Counted from the stretch's first letter, positions 50,401-62,335 are shown. The stretch is DNA of 64,000 bases from Globodera rostochiensis (GCA_018350325.1 JAEVLN010000011.1:2476449-2540448), one strand, 5' to 3'. Notes: generated by a model from the letters alone, not told the origin. Translations and numbers: made by a program.

Positions 50401-50905
50401 ACAGGCCGCCGCCGAAATTGAGGAACGCCGGAATACGGCGATCATGAAGCCGGTCATGCCCTCGCGGCATTCTTTTTGCCCAAGGTGCCCATCGTAACGC
50501 GGGTAAATTTTCTAGCAAAATTTTAAGGTAACCATTGTGCCCCGTGGCGATGACCTGGGCCACACCAGCATCAGCTCGAGAGGCACGGACGCCAGCGACC
50601 TGGACTACATTTGCATGCTGCTTGGTCAGTTAGCTTTTTTGGAAGGCATAAAAAAGCAACATTTTTAGCGGGAGGCGCCTCCGCTACAAAATTCACGGGA
50701 AGTGCACCCGGGTGCGAATATGATGAGGAGGGGGTTGGGACAGACCGGGAAATTGCCATGCGAAATGAGTGAAAAGGCGCCACACAGTGTGCCCATAATA
50801 AAGCGGACAAAAACTCTGTTAACATAACACCGCCTCAAGGTCCATAGCCTGGCGAAGGAGCTTCTCAAAGTGCAATCGCTACGGCGGAGCCAAATTTTAA
50901 GGTTA
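50401..50905 (+). pseudogene. FtsH/YME1L-type metalloprotease relic
   Basis: Plus-strand fragments resembling the peptidase part of an FtsH-family AAA protease: AAEIEERRNTAIMKPVMP (about 50405), TIVPRGDDLGHTSI (about 50535-50580), GGASATKFTGSAP then GTDREIAMRNE and a stop (about 50670-50770), and HSLAKELLKVQSLRRSQI (about 50850-50900). The zinc motif HEAGH is absent. Frames change between pieces and it sits among repeats. Confidence 0.5.
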
Positions 50906-52224
50906 TATGTTAATTTGTACAAATATTCTAAATATTTTTTGTTGTTGTATTTGGTCCAGTTTCTAATATAAACCAAAAAATTTTCAGACTGATTGGGCCG
51001 CCACGATCAAATGACACCTTTTGGTAGAGAATAACGGCACTTTTTAATGCTCGGGGCCAAGAGCGCCGCCGCATAAATTGAGACCGCATCAATTTTATTG
51101 TAATTGATATTTTTATGTAATAAAATCTGCTACCTATTTCCGCAGTTTTTTGACCCCCCCCCCTCCCGAAATGCGAGGTCTTCCAAAAAAGGCCGATTTT
51201 TTGTAACTTCTTTTAGCCTGAACCGATTTGGCAATTCACCGTAAATCCCTGCAATAATTCTTCTTTGGAACCAACCAAACTAGGTAAACAAATTTGGTTC
51301 CAATTAGAGTGCGGCAAAATCGCATTTGCGGGATCCCGCTGCGGGATTTTTTTCCCGAAAGTCGTGCGGGAGCGGATTTGCGGGATAAATCCCGCAAAAT
51401 CCCGCAAATCCCGCATTTTAAATTTGCGGGATCCCGCGCGGGATTGCGGGATTTTTTCAAAAAAATCAAAACACCTTTCACTGAACCGAATCGTTCAATT
51501 TTAGTATCATTTGAATGCTCTTATTTGTCTGAAACTACTTGTAACTAGGGCCGGGACCGGGGTTTTAACCCGGGACCGGAACTGTGAAAGCCGGGACCGG
51601 AATTTTGACTTTTTAAAAACCGAGATTGGGATTAACAGGGATTGACACTGGGCGAATTTTTTTTGTTCAAAACATTTTTCGAAAATTACTTTATGAAGAA
51701 TGCAATAAAAAGGGGAAGAAAACCAGGGGTGGACACGGATATCCGCGGATTATCCGGATATGGATGGATACGGATACGGAATTTCAAAAAATGTACGGAT
51801 ACGGATGGACACGGATATGAAAGACAAATCCGCGGATATCCGCGCATATCCGTATATTTGAGTACCAATGTGGTTTTCATCATTTTTAATTTTTGCCGAG
51901 GATATGGCGGTGGTCTTCCGTACTTTTTGACAAAAATTTCATCTTTTTTACAAGGTCGCCTATATCAAAACTGTGGTATATTGGTTTGCCTCTTCGACGT
52001 ATCAAATATTTTGTGTGGGTTCGAACCCGCTTGAGTGCATGCACTTATTAATTGTTTTGCCTCGAGTCACAAAAACACTTCCCCCATTAATAACAATGTT
52101 TTTTAAATTTTTTTCAAATATTTTTTAATTAAAATGAGTGCAAAAAAAGAATTTTTGAAAAAAATTTATTACAGCATTTTTTAAATTTTGATTGAAAATC
52201 CCTTAACAAATTTAGTAAAAATTT

Positions 52225-52460
52225 CAAAATTTTCTCGGCGGCGCCTATCGGCACCGCCGACCCCCCCCCACCCCTGAAGTTCTCAAAAAAAAAATTTGCA
52301 AATCGGCAAAAATTCGAAATTTTTGAGCAATTTTCTTAACAAAAATCCTAAAAGTTTTTCCGGCGGCGCCTGCTGGCACCGTCGGGCCATCCTTCCTAGA
52401 AAAATTAAAGGGGGGGAGGGCAGGCGGTGCCGACAGGCGCCGCCGGTAAAAATTTTTGAG
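52225..52460. mobile_element. Element bounded by GC hairpins
   Basis: Opposed hairpins CGGCGGCGCCTATCGGCACC (52232-52262) and GGCGGTGCCGACAGGCGCC (52423-52452), plus a third at 52357-52388. The outer flanks are AAAATTTT-type and the inner flanks C or G runs. The same hairpin occurs at 20102, 21347, 48346, 49520 and 58921. Confidence 0.7.
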
Positions 52461-52599
52461 TTTTTGATGCCAAAAATTATTCAACAAAAAAAATATACAA
52501 AAAGTAAAAAGATGCCAAAAAAATTTTTAAGATTGAAAAAAATTAAGAAGAAATTGTTTACTTTAGTACAAATACTCACTGAAAGCTATTAAAATAAAT

Positions 52600-52690
52600 T
52601 TGCACTGTAGGGGTTTGAACCCCCACCCTCAAATCTTACGGACAGCACAGTACCACTTAACCACATTATGTCATGACTGCTAGCCCACCC
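52600..52690 (-). other. tRNA-like / SINE-like fragment
   Basis: The minus strand has a consensus A box (TGGTTAAGTGG, 52652-52662) and B box (GGTTCAAACCC, near 52611-52621) at tRNA spacing. The anticodon and acceptor stems do not pair properly, so it is not a standard tRNA gene. It may be a tRNA-derived SINE head or a decayed tRNA. Confidence 0.45.
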
Positions 52691-53049
52691 ACCTTGGTTC
52701 TTTAATTTGAATGATTTGGCAAAATGTCAATCCTTATTTCGAATAAATGACATTATTCACTAACAAAATGATCAATCCCGCAAATCCCGCACCTAAATTG
52801 CGGGATCCCGCTGCGGGATTTTTTTTTGAAATCTTTGCGGGAGCGGATTTGCGGGATTAATCCCGCAAAATCCCGCAAAAGGCTAAAAATGCGGGATTGC
52901 GGAGCGGGATCCCGCAAAATCCCGCGCGGGATCCGCTCCCGCGCCGCACTCTCGTTCCAATAGCTTTGTAGTGGTATCAAAACAACGGTGATTCGATTGA
53001 TTTCAGAAGGTTAATCGAAAATTGCAAAACATACATATAAGGGACGGAG

Positions 53050-53445
53050 GACGATTCGTTCCCGGCCGATTCGTTCACCCCCGATTCGTTCCCCTTTTCA
53101 GAAGTTTTTTTATTATAACTTGCTTTCAAATCTAACCAAATCAAACATTTTCGATATCATTCGAAAGCTTACAACTAGTAGAAGCTTTCAAAAGCAAAAA
53201 CTAAGCGATTGGCCAAATATCAAAAAAGTTATGGCCAATTGTGGCCAAAAAAGTGTTTTCTGGCCATAACTTCTTTTAAATTTGGCCAATCGCTTAGCTT
53301 TTGCTTTTGTAAGCTTCTACTAGTTGTAAGCTTTCGAATGATATCGAAAATGTTTGATTTGGTTAGATTTGGAAGAAGTTATAATGAAAAAACTTTTGAA
53401 AAGAGAACGAATCGGGGGTGAACGAATCGGCCGGGAACGAATCGT
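53050..53445. mobile_element. 396-bp near-perfect palindrome (fold-back element)
   Basis: Arms of about 185 bp: GACGATTCGTTCCCGGCCGA at the left, TCGGCCGGGAACGAATCGTC at the right. They are separated by a short AT spacer near 53240-53258. Each arm has three GATTCGTTC words and the block AAAAGTTATGGCCA. ACATATAAG occurs 10-20 bp outside both ends. Confidence 0.92.
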
Positions 53446-54303
53446 CTTTTTACCACATATAAGTACTTCAATTGGCAAGATATTTTATGAAAGAATGGTG
53501 AATGGGTGGGTTACATAGCAGGGATGTCGTCCGTTCCGTATTCCATGAAATTCCGTATTTTTAGTCTGCCTGTTTCCGTGTTCCGTTTTTTTGACACGGG
53601 CAACATCCCTCGTACATAGAGAGTGCCGAGCACGGTTCGGTATTAACGTGGTATTTTCTGTATTACCTTTTCGGAATACCGACCGGACTTCTATTTGATC
53701 AAAACGAAAAAAGGCATTTGACGAGCACATAGTACATAAATACATATTGCACTGATGACAAGTATTTTGTTTGTATTCCAAAATAGTTATTTTTGCCGCA
53801 AGCTTAAGCAAAACTCCGCCTTCCAGTACTTCTTAAATTAGATTGTCAGATCTGATTTGTTAATTGGGTCGAGATGTTGTGGCTTTGACGTGTTGAGGAT
53901 GGGTAGTGAATTGGACGAATAGAAATATTTGATAGGCGTCGGGATGGTCTGCAATTTCCAACTGACATACCGTATATCCTCTTTAACCCCCCATGCTCTA
54001 ATAATCCCCCACCCTCTGAGTAGGTACAAACCCAGCCATTTTCTCGTCTAATAATCCCTCACCCTCTAATAATGTTGTCCTTTCTGAACAGGTTGATATA
54101 AGTATCTTTTAAAATGCCGTAGGAATTAAAGGTCCCGCTGTTGGTTGGGCGCTAAAACGCCTTATAGTCAGGGCGGGGGCGTAAAGAGCCTAATTTGGTA
54201 GAAGGACGGCTGCTGGTGGGACGCCCCGATAGTGATGTTGATCATCACCTTGCGAAGGTCGCGGGTTCGATTCCCGCCCGGGGGTTTTTATTTTGCCTAT
54301 CTC
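53446..54303. other. Repeat-derived intergenic with a tRNA-like segment
   Basis: 54190-54290 (plus) ends AAGGTCGCGGGTTCGATTCC plus CGCCCGGGG, a tRNA T-arm with perfect B box. The 5' part does not fold into a full tRNA, so a SINE or tRNA relic is likely. Two ATAATCCC-CACCCTCT copies lie at about 53998-54015 and 54048-54066. No gene seen. Confidence 0.45.
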
Positions 54304-55579
54304 TTAATATGCCATCTTTAAAGGCACCTTTATTATTGTCTGTTTCCGTTGTCTTTTCACAAACATGGCATAGCAAAGCGGCAACAGGGCAAATGAGCAC
54401 AATTTGAGCATCGTTGCGGTGCTGAACACGTCATCCCAACTAGTCAGGTCGGACAGGATGAAGCCGGCTTGGACACAAATGAAATTGTACGGGGCCAACC
54501 CGACGAAAACAGAGAAGGCAAAGATGGGCAATGGAATGTTCAGAAAGGGGGCCACCTGATTTGTGAGCAATTTGTTTAATATTCGAGACTCAATCAATTG
54601 AAAATGGCATTTTTGACATTAAAATCAAAAACACTCAACGATGTTCAGCAACCAGCTTGGTGAGATCGGAAACATCCGGGCAAATAGCAGAAAGGGCAGC
54701 AACCGATGGGAGTTGTCGTCAACCTTTGAGTTTGTGGATAACTCAATTAAGTGCTAATTGGGGTGAGAGAACTTTCAAATCAAACAAATTAATCGAAGCC
54801 AATTCGAACTAAAAATTGTCGATGAACCGTTTCAAAACGCCCACCTTTCGCTGCAAATAAGTGATTTTCTCGCCAAAATAGTACAGAACATATTCGCGGC
54901 TGAAGAATTCCGAGAACAAATAGCACAATGTTGAGCCGATTGTGGTGAGCACACAGCACAGCAGAAAGCCCGTCCAAAGACCAAAGACGGCCCCAGCGGC
55001 GATATTCTGTAAATGGTGGCACATAGAGAGGGTGAAGACGCATTTTATAGCCGCTCAAAGTGATTTGAGTGTTGGGGTTCTAAGCTTGTATCAATTGGTT
55101 TGAACAAATCATATTTCAATGACACTCAATCGGCCCGCCCCGGAGGTTTGTCAAGACCAGAAAGAAAGAGCCGGGAATGGCGAAAGTCTGCTTGTAAAGG
55201 TAGCCGCAGATGAACAACGTTGTGATGTAGGAAGTGTGCCGCGTTTTGTACGCCCTGAACTGGTCGGCCATTACGGTGAAGTTCTCGAATTGGGTGGGCA
55301 GCTCAATGCGCATGGAAGGAGACAACGGAGCATCTGAGGTAAAGCATTCCTTTTCACTATTTAAAGACCGAGTGTATTCTTAGAGTCAGAAAAAACGTTG
55401 CCAACAATCAGAAAACGGAAAAACTCACTTCTGCCGCCTTCGTCCCGTTCCTTCAGTTGCTGGTGGATGGTCCCGATCAGTTGGCTTTCGTCGCCCCATT
55501 CGGGCGCATTGCAAATCAGCAGCCAAAGTGAGAAGGTGGCGCCCACAAAAATTGCCGGAAGGATGAAAAGTTTCGTCAT
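54304..55579 (-). CDS. TMEM41A (VTT/DedA-domain ER membrane protein)
   Basis: A TMEM41/VMP1-type scramblase-like membrane protein. The start at 55579 gives MTKLFILPAIFVGATFSLWL. Exons then read LPTQFENFTVMADQFRAYK and ICGYLYKQTFAIPGSFFLVL (about 55130-55320), NIAAGAVFGLWTGFLLCCVL and TTIGSTLCYLFSEFFS (about 54840-55015), then LPFLLFARMFPISPSWLLN (about 54640-54710). The last exon carries VAPFLNIPLPIFAFSVFVGL then APYNFICVQAGFILS and a basic tail ending at 54304. PYNFICVQ.G and GYLYKQ.FAIPGS point to TMEM41A rather than TMEM41B. The first exon ends near RDEGG. Confidence 0.92.
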
Positions 55580-57331
55580 TCATTCACAGCCACGGTAGCG
55601 GTAGGAAAGGGGCGTACGGTAGCAAATCTGTGCGTTCTGTTTCTGCGATCGGATAGTCTAAACCATACGACCTGGTATTGCATTAAACGAGGCGGGATAG
55701 TATCAGAAATTAAAACTTTTGCTAGCCTGGTTATTTTGTTGTGACTAGGTCCCCTATTCCATACTTTTGTCTAACAAAAGAGGGCGACTAGTTTTGAAGA
55801 CGAACGGCGGAAGGCTGGTTGGTCATTTGATAACTGATCACTCACCGATTGATGGACGTGACGTGGTGAAGGATCGAATCGGTGGTGATCGGGGGGGGGC
55901 TTAGTCTGATGAAATGACGGGTCTCTCTTCTCTGTCAATCAGTGTCTTGTCTTGACGATGGACGTTTGGGGGGATTGGGCTGAAGAACAATGGGTGGGAT
56001 GCCCACGGAAGAGGCGGAAGAAGACCAGTTCTGCTTGCTGTTCTTCTTCCCTCACTTCTCCTGCACGCTATTTGGTGTGATTAGAAGCAGAGGAAAAGCC
56101 CCTAAAAGAAGAAGCATCACCACAAATGTTTGAATGCCGACGGTTTGGCGGGAAATTTGGGGGGGGGGGGGAGGGGGAAACCAGTCAAATCGGTCGGATA
56201 CCGACGGGCGAAGCACAAATCATAATACATAAATAACGTCCCATCTCCCCACCGCTTCCAGCTGTTTATGGATGAGTGGACGAGGGGGGGGGGGGAGGCG
56301 TCGATCGATGGGCGAATGAATGGGAAGAGTTCGGGGGGAGGGGGGGGGGGGGATGTTAATGGACGCAAATCCGATGCCGCTGGACACGGAGGTTGGAGGA
56401 GAAGCGAGGAAGCATGAAAGCGCGCAAAAACACACACGCATTTCGCGCACATGGACGGAAGGATTCCCCGCTGTTCCCCTCTCATCCCCTCCCTCATCGC
56501 CCCCTCCCCCCACAATTTGGAATGGCAAATGGGGGGGGGGGGGGAGGTCACTCCCATCAACGAGGATAATTTGCACAATTTGAGAACGACATTCGAATCC
56601 GGAAATGAATTCGGAGCAGTCCAATTGTCCGGAACATGCCCCGGACGGTGTTAGTTGCCTCTCCTCAAATCGGGGTTCGACAAAACGGAGTCATATTCGT
56701 GTTTCTCGACCTCAATTGCCACCAAAAACGGAATTCCTTTTTTAGTTCTTTTCACCAAACAAAACGAAATGTGAGGCAATGTGGGGACTGTTTCCTTATC
56801 ATCAAACAAACAAAAAACGATGTACATCAATCACATCACTTATTTGACCCCCCCCCCCTCCTCCTTTTTTTTTTGTCGTTCAAAAACTGCAAAAATTAAA
56901 ACCAACGACTAAACAATTTCAATTGACAAATGAAAAACAAATTTAATATAAAAATAAACAATAAAAATGCATTGATTAAAAACATATATAAAATATCTAC
57001 ATAAAAAAAGAAAGTTAAAATGATAAAAAAGTAATATCATATATAATTAAAAAAGTTAAATGAGGTTAAATGAAAAGGGACAAAATCTTCGGATACAAAA
57101 AAAGGTTAATATCAAAGTGTGGAACAAAATGACGTAATATTTGTTGAATTGAATGACACAAATCATTTTAGACCCTCCGACAACCTTTCAAAAGGAACAT
57201 TTCTTAAAATGAATTCCAATTTTTGAACTCCCCCCCCCCGACCAATCAAAGTGCGTGTCCCCTCCCCTCCGGGGAGTCCGTCCTGAATCCTTTTGCTCCT
57301 TTCCCAACTCCGAAAACCACCGGCGTCACCC
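55580..57331. other. Intergenic, no gene supported
   Basis: G runs at 55891-55900, 56160-56175, 56285-56295, 56338-56352 and 56532-56545 and a C run at 56850-56860 make long spurious frames on both strands. 56920-57160 is very AT-rich. It probably contains the TMEM41A promoter and the SIRT6 3' flank. Confidence 0.5.
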
Positions 57332-58714
57332 CTAATTTTGAACTTTCTTCGACGCGCCCTCCACAAAGTCGGCACTGTTTTTGTCCGTTTCCCCCTCCGC
57401 TTCCCTCCGCCTCTTCGTCCCCCTGGGCGCCGAGGGTGACGAGCCTTTGGCATTGGCACCCTCCCCAAAATGCTCCAACGGATGCATTGAATTCCAAACG
57501 ATTATTTGTGCCCCGCCGGAAGCCGTCACTTCTTTCTGCGGCACGTCGTCGATGCCCAACAAAGGCATAAGCCGCGCAAACACGTCGTCCAACCGACCGT
57601 TGACCACCAAAGTGGCCTTATGCTCCTGATGGGACAAAAAATAAATGATATCCGAAAGAAAACTGTCTGATCCGAAATTTGATTTCAATTTGTTTACAAA
57701 ACTTTGGAGGACAAACGTGTTTTGTCCGTTGGAGGTTGACGGTCACAAGTTTTCCGCCATTTTTGAGGCAAAGCAACGGCATGTCGCCAACCGGCTTAAT
57801 TTGAAGTGTGGTGCCCAAACAGAGGACGAGGTCGGCCCTCCTAAAATCAAAAATAATTTTAGTCCGGAAGAAGCCTCGTCAAACCTTGCATATTCCCACG
57901 AGGTTTTGAACTCCGGCTCGGGCAGTGCGTCCTCCCAGTCGAGCGTTGTGTCCAGCAACTTCCCACGACACTTTCCCCGCTGCCGAAGCGAATCGCAACT
58001 TCGCCCAGTGGCTTTGAGTCCAATCGATGCGACGGGCGTCGGACGAAAGAACTTTCTGATTGGAAAGTGACTTGGATTTCGGGGGGGGGGGAGGGTCCGT
58101 CAATGCCAATAGGTACTTGCGGCATCGCTCGCATCTCTCCATGAAGACATTGCCGTGCAATTCCGCCATTCGATCCAGCGGAAAGCCGGCAACGGCATGC
58201 AGCGAGTCGACGTTTTGGGTGATTAAATATTTGACGATGGCGCGCCTTTCCAACGCATTGAGAGCAAAATGCGAAAAAGTCGGCCGAGCGCATTCAAAGC
58301 GAACGCTGCGCGCCTCGCGACTTTGCCCTTCCAAAGTCCAAACGCCGTTTGGGCCACGAAAGTCGGGAATGCCGGCAGCTAAATTAGGATCTATTTTTAT
58401 GATTTTAAATTAAAGAAAAAATAACCAATTTTGTAAATAAAAAAAAAATGTTGTAAAAAATGATTGAATTTCCAATGTTTTGAACATTTACCTGTGCTTA
58501 TCCCAGCTCCAGTAAAGACGACACAGAAATTGCTGGCCTTTAACATTTCAGCCAAAATCACACATTTATTCTCGAGCGTCTCGTCGCTATCCAATTTCTG
58601 AAAAAATGGCGGTAATGAAAAGGAAGGGGCCGAACAAAGCCGAAAAACCTCAGGAAGTCCGAGTTTTCCTTTGTGTTCATAAAAAGAAAGAGATTTTGCA
58701 TAATCCAGCGACAT
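57332..58714 (-). CDS. SIRT6-type NAD-dependent protein deacylase (SIR-2.4-like)
   Basis: A nuclear class IV sirtuin. The start at 58714 gives [20 protein letters not shown], the family's N-terminus. Then come [10 protein letters not shown] (NAD loop, about 58500), [17 protein letters not shown] (about 58320-58380), [39 protein letters not shown] with the catalytic His in AELHGNVF (about 58140-58240), and zinc Cys in [19 protein letters not shown] and [20 protein letters not shown] follow (about 57905-58030), then [16 protein letters not shown] and [10 protein letters not shown] (about 57720-57830), [19 protein letters not shown] (about 57560-57620) and a basic C-terminal tail ([15 protein letters not shown]). 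All four zinc cysteines and the catalytic core are present. The upstream Met at 58804 is in frame but less family-like. Confidence 0.93.
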
Positions 58715-59345
58715 TTTAGGCTCCGTCGGTCGAAGTTTAGAAATTCTGTAGCGAGCATCCGCCGTTATTGGAATGAGTTGGACGGAGGGTTCGCATTTCG
58801 TCACTGTTAAATTACATCTTTGAAATATATAAAATAGCGATATCCAATTTCTAAAATGGTTATGTATTTGGCCACTGTTTCAACAATTAGTTCGATAGTT
58901 TAAAAGTGGGGGGGGGGGAGTTGAGCGGTGCCGATAAGCGCGCCCGAGAAAATTTAGAATTTTGTTAAGAAATTTGCATAAAATTCAAAAAAAAAAATAA
59001 AATATTTAAAAATTTGGCGAACTGTCTAACACTAAATTCAAATCGTCAAAGTAAGACCCACCAAAAATTGCAATAAATCTCCAATCGATATGCTTAATAT
59101 CCGAATAGAAAAAACTTCCATAAGATTTATTTGCGGCCAACCATTTAATCACAAATATTTTTTTTTGTCGGACCACAAATCCATAAAAATAAATATAATC
59201 ACAACTTTTGATATTGATCAAAAAAGATAACTGCACTAATTAATTAATTTGTAAGTTGATCAGACGCCTCCTTCATGGACGTCCGAAGGCCCCAAATTAC
59301 ACTGAAAATGGGGGCCAGAGGACATCGAAACATTCAGTTGCCGAA
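58715..59345. other. Intergenic with a GC-hairpin copy
   Basis: G run 58908-58918 followed by GAGCGGTGCCGATAAGCGCG (hairpin family, decayed). The rest is AT-rich with no recognised gene. Confidence 0.6.
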
Positions 59346-60484
59346 TCAAACAACGTCGTCGTCGGTCAAATAATTGCGCACCAAAAAGGAAAACTAAAAA
59401 TGTTATTTAAAATTAAATGAAATAATTAGACTTTAAATTTTAATAAAATATTAGTTATAATTACCTCGTCAAAATCTATAAAGCCGTCACTGTCCACATC
59501 GTATTCCATGAACAATTCCTAACACATTAAATTGTGGTATTTATTAATACAAAAAAAATGTTTCCACGGACCTCAATTAGTCGACCATTTTGAATGTCCC
59601 CAAGTTCGCGCTAAATGTTTTATTCTAAAAGAGTTAATCGCATTTGCACATACCAACACAAATTCAAAGTCCTTCCGAGCAATTAGGCCCGATTCGCTCT
59701 GAAATTTGTTCAGATAAAAGCCAACCTTTTTAATCACTCTAATGGACTAAGCCTTGGCTTAATTTGCAACAAAAAAAGCCCTTTTTGGACTAACTCGGCA
59801 TTTTGGCCCGGCCCGATTCAAAGTTTCGCCCTACCCGATCGAACACGCTGAAGCACTCTTTGGTCACTTCGTTCCATGACTGCGTCTTCTCGCTGGTCGC
59901 TTTCATTACCTCACAAAATTCGTCAAAGTCAATTTGGTGGTTGCCCCTTTTGTCCGCCTCCCTCATTAGCATTTCCACATCGGTCTGCTTCGGGTCCATG
60001 CCCAAATTGGTGATCGCATTCTCCAGCTCGTCCAACCCAATTGCCCCGCTTCTGTCAGCGTCGAACATATTGAAAACCTAAGCATTTTAATGCCCAAAAG
60101 ATATTACTATAACATTCATAAGCTTCCAATTGTCCAATTCCAATGCCACGGCACCTGTCGGTACTCCTTCAACTCGTCCGCCGTGTACTTGTCCAACTTC
60201 GTGATCAGCGGAATGTTGCTGCCGTCCTCCGAGTTCAGCTCCGACGCGGCGGTGGTGAATTTGCTCTGAATTTGTCTTGTTCTTGTCGTGAATTCGGTTT
60301 CCAAATCGATTGAGTTGAAAAAATTGGAAGTTCCGGTCGATGCGCTCGTCGCAGTGGAACGCCTTTTGCTTTTAATCCAACTCCGCCGCGTGGTTTGTCT
60401 TTTTGACATTTGTTGGCCGATGGCATTGGCATTGGCATTGGCATTAGAGGACAGAATGGGCAAGTCGACCATTTTGTCCGACAT
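59346..60484 (-). CDS. Calmodulin-like EF-hand protein with a long basic N-terminus
   Basis: Six exons, about 252 residues; phase was checked for 60155-60484, 59835-60077 (81 codons), 59654-59698 (15 codons), then 39-nt and about 54-nt exons, and a last exon to the stop at 59346. Residues 1-110 form a Ser/Thr/Lys-rich extension (start MSDKMVDLPILSSNANANAN). EF1 loop DADRSGAIGLDE and EF4 loop DVDSDGFIDFDE are canonical. EF2 (DKRGNHQIDFDE) is usable. EF3 (DRSESGLIARKD) ends in Asp rather than Glu and is probably weak. The order matches calmodulin/centrin-type four-hand proteins, but the N-terminal extension is unusual for calmodulin. An NANANANAIG run comes from a GGCATT repeat. Confidence 0.85.
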
Positions 60485-60738
60485 TTCACAGACAATTAAA
60501 TATTTCCAAATGTCTTTTTATTATTATTAACACCGGTACGATAAGGCCAAATTCCGAATCAATTTAAATAATAAATAATTATTTTAATATTCAAAAGCCC
60601 TCCAAAGATTCTTTTGGTGGAATGGTTTTTTGGAAATGCCTCCAATAAAATAAGTTTCTAATTTTCTGACAAATGAATAAATCAATTAACGAAAATAATT
60701 TGCAAAAAATGGAATTTAAAAGGTGTCTCGCCTTTGTG

Positions 60739-61200
60739 TCATTTTAATGTTCGAAAAAAAGGGAAAAGCATCGAATCGATGGACGCCCAAAGGTTCGCAT
60801 TTCCGTTGGCGCACATTTTATAATATTCGCCCATTTCTTCGTAAATAATGGCCAATTTCGGAGGGGAAAATGGACAGAAAATTTTCGTCTCGGCCGGCCG
60901 AATGGAAATAAATGAGCCAAAATCCTTCACATTTATTTTCTAAAATCGCCAGGAAACAAATAAAATGGCGAAATATTTTTTGTATAATTTAAATTAAGAA
61001 TTAATTACCCTAAATGAGCCGACAAAAAGGGCGCCGCGTCCGCTGCTTCCGCTCGCTGCCATTGTGCCCATGCCTAACAAATGCAGCGACGTCGTCCCAC
61101 CGGTGCCACTTTTGTTACGCGAATTGCTTGGCCTTCGGCTGCTGCTGGACATTGACGACAGCAATCCTCCGCTGGTCACTGCCAATTCGTGTCCATTCAT
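60739..61200 (-). CDS. Small two-exon protein of unknown function
   Basis: Exon 1 (61009-61200, 64 codons) starts MNGHELAVTSGGLLSSMS, is Ser/Gly-rich and ends ALFVGSFR with donor GTAATT. Exon 2 (60739-60939, after GATTTTAG) continues in phase: KINVKDFGSFISIRPAETKI and LAIIYEEMGEYYKMCANGNA, to a stop, for a total of 130 residues. The second half is compact and protein-like. I do not recognise the family. The phase match and splice signals are the main support. Confidence 0.5.
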
Positions 61201-62009
61201 TACGCCGGGGGGGGGGCAATTGGCGAATAGTCGCGCAACGAATGAATAGGCAAAAGCGCGGCACTTTATATATTAATAAGCCGATTCATTCTCAATGAAT
61301 GTAAAAAGGGCACATCTGCTGGATGTTACAGTGCTTCTTGTTGTTTGGTCGTCCAACAAATTCAACTTACTAGAAGTTTGAGAGAAATATTAAATTTACA
61401 AAATTTGCTTTTGGCGATTCTAAATTCAGAAATTCAGTTTTAGTTTCAGGAGGCGAGTTCTTTCTTTTGTTGAGAACGGGAATAAAGGTAATTTCTGGCT
61501 GAAATGAATGGAAATGGGCGGGCACAAAACCTCATTAATAAAGCAATAATATTGGCAAAATGAATGGTGACGAGCGAGCGAATGGACGGAGTCGCGTTTT
61601 GTTGGTGCCCCCGGGGGGGGGGGGGTGCCGGAGAGGGGGGGGGCGTTTGCCATGGCATCGAATGGATGGGGGGGGACAATCCCAATCAATCCATCGATCG
61701 AATTTGGCCGGCCTTTTCCCGGCAAAAAGCCATTCATTTTTTTTTCAACAAAAAGCAATTTGGGCCGGTCGATGCAAAGAAATGAAAAGAAAAAATTGCA
61801 ACTTTTGGGAAACAATTGCAAAAAGGGAAAATAAATGGCTTAAAAGTTAAGCTAATTAACTTTTAATTTAACTAAGCGAATTAAAATATTTTGACTTAAA
61901 TTATGATAAGAAAAAACGTCTTAAAAGTTACATAAAAAAGTTTTAAAAGAATTTCCCAATTTATAAAAAGGACAAAAAGTGAAATAAATTCTCTCAGAGA
62001 GAGAACACA
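61201..62009. other. Intergenic, no gene seen
   Basis: G runs at 61206-61214, 61612-61624 and 61636-61645. AT-rich from 61850. Candidate 5' flank of the small protein at 60739-61200. Confidence 0.5.
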
Positions 62010-62335
62010 AAAATTGTCAAAAATATTCACCGACGCCGTCAGCCAAAATCAAAGTCTTTGAGGCGTTTTCGAAAATTCGACTGCATTTGTCTAATGTTTC
62101 TTGCGGTGTTTTGAATTTGACTGCCGAAATGTAAGGCTAATTGAATTAAATTACCATGAAAATTAATTACATAAAATGCCCCCTAATTTTTAAATTAATA
62201 ATTTGACTTCCTCCAAATGACAGGGCCGACCGACCTTTGAGCACCACAGGCCATTCCGTCGTTTAGCGTCAACAAATTCTTTTGTCCAAGCAAATCTTCA
62301 CACTGATCGATGAGCGGCGATCGCTTAAAGCCGCC
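62010..62335 (-). CDS. Possible terminal exons of an unidentified gene
   Basis: Two minus-strand blocks look protein-like: GFKRSPLIDQCEDLLGQKNL then LTLNDGMACGAQ (about 62230-62335), and SAVKFKTPQETLDKCSRIFE then NASKTLILADGVGEYF and a stop (about 62013-62130). The phases do not join cleanly with the nearest GT/AG pair. An alternative acceptor would give a different tail (SQIQNTARNIRQMQSNFRKR). Family not recognised. Upstream exons were not found. Confidence 0.3.

Larger units (their letters stand above)
50030..52960. repeat. GCGGGATCCCGC palindromic repeat family, three clusters
   Basis: Clusters at about 50028-50150, 51300-51455 and 52770-52955. Each has stacked AAATCCCGCAAATCCCGC, GCGGGATCCCGC and CTGCGGGATT words and the edge AGAGTGCGGCAAAA. 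The third is inverted (GCCGCACTCT near 52945). These are probably three copies of one element. Between them lie an ATCCGCGGATATCCG/GGATACGGAT-rich patch (51735-51860) and AT-rich filler without genes. Confidence 0.8.

Noticed and set aside
52600..52690. Functional tRNA gene
   Set aside because: A and B boxes are present but anticodon and acceptor stems do not pair.
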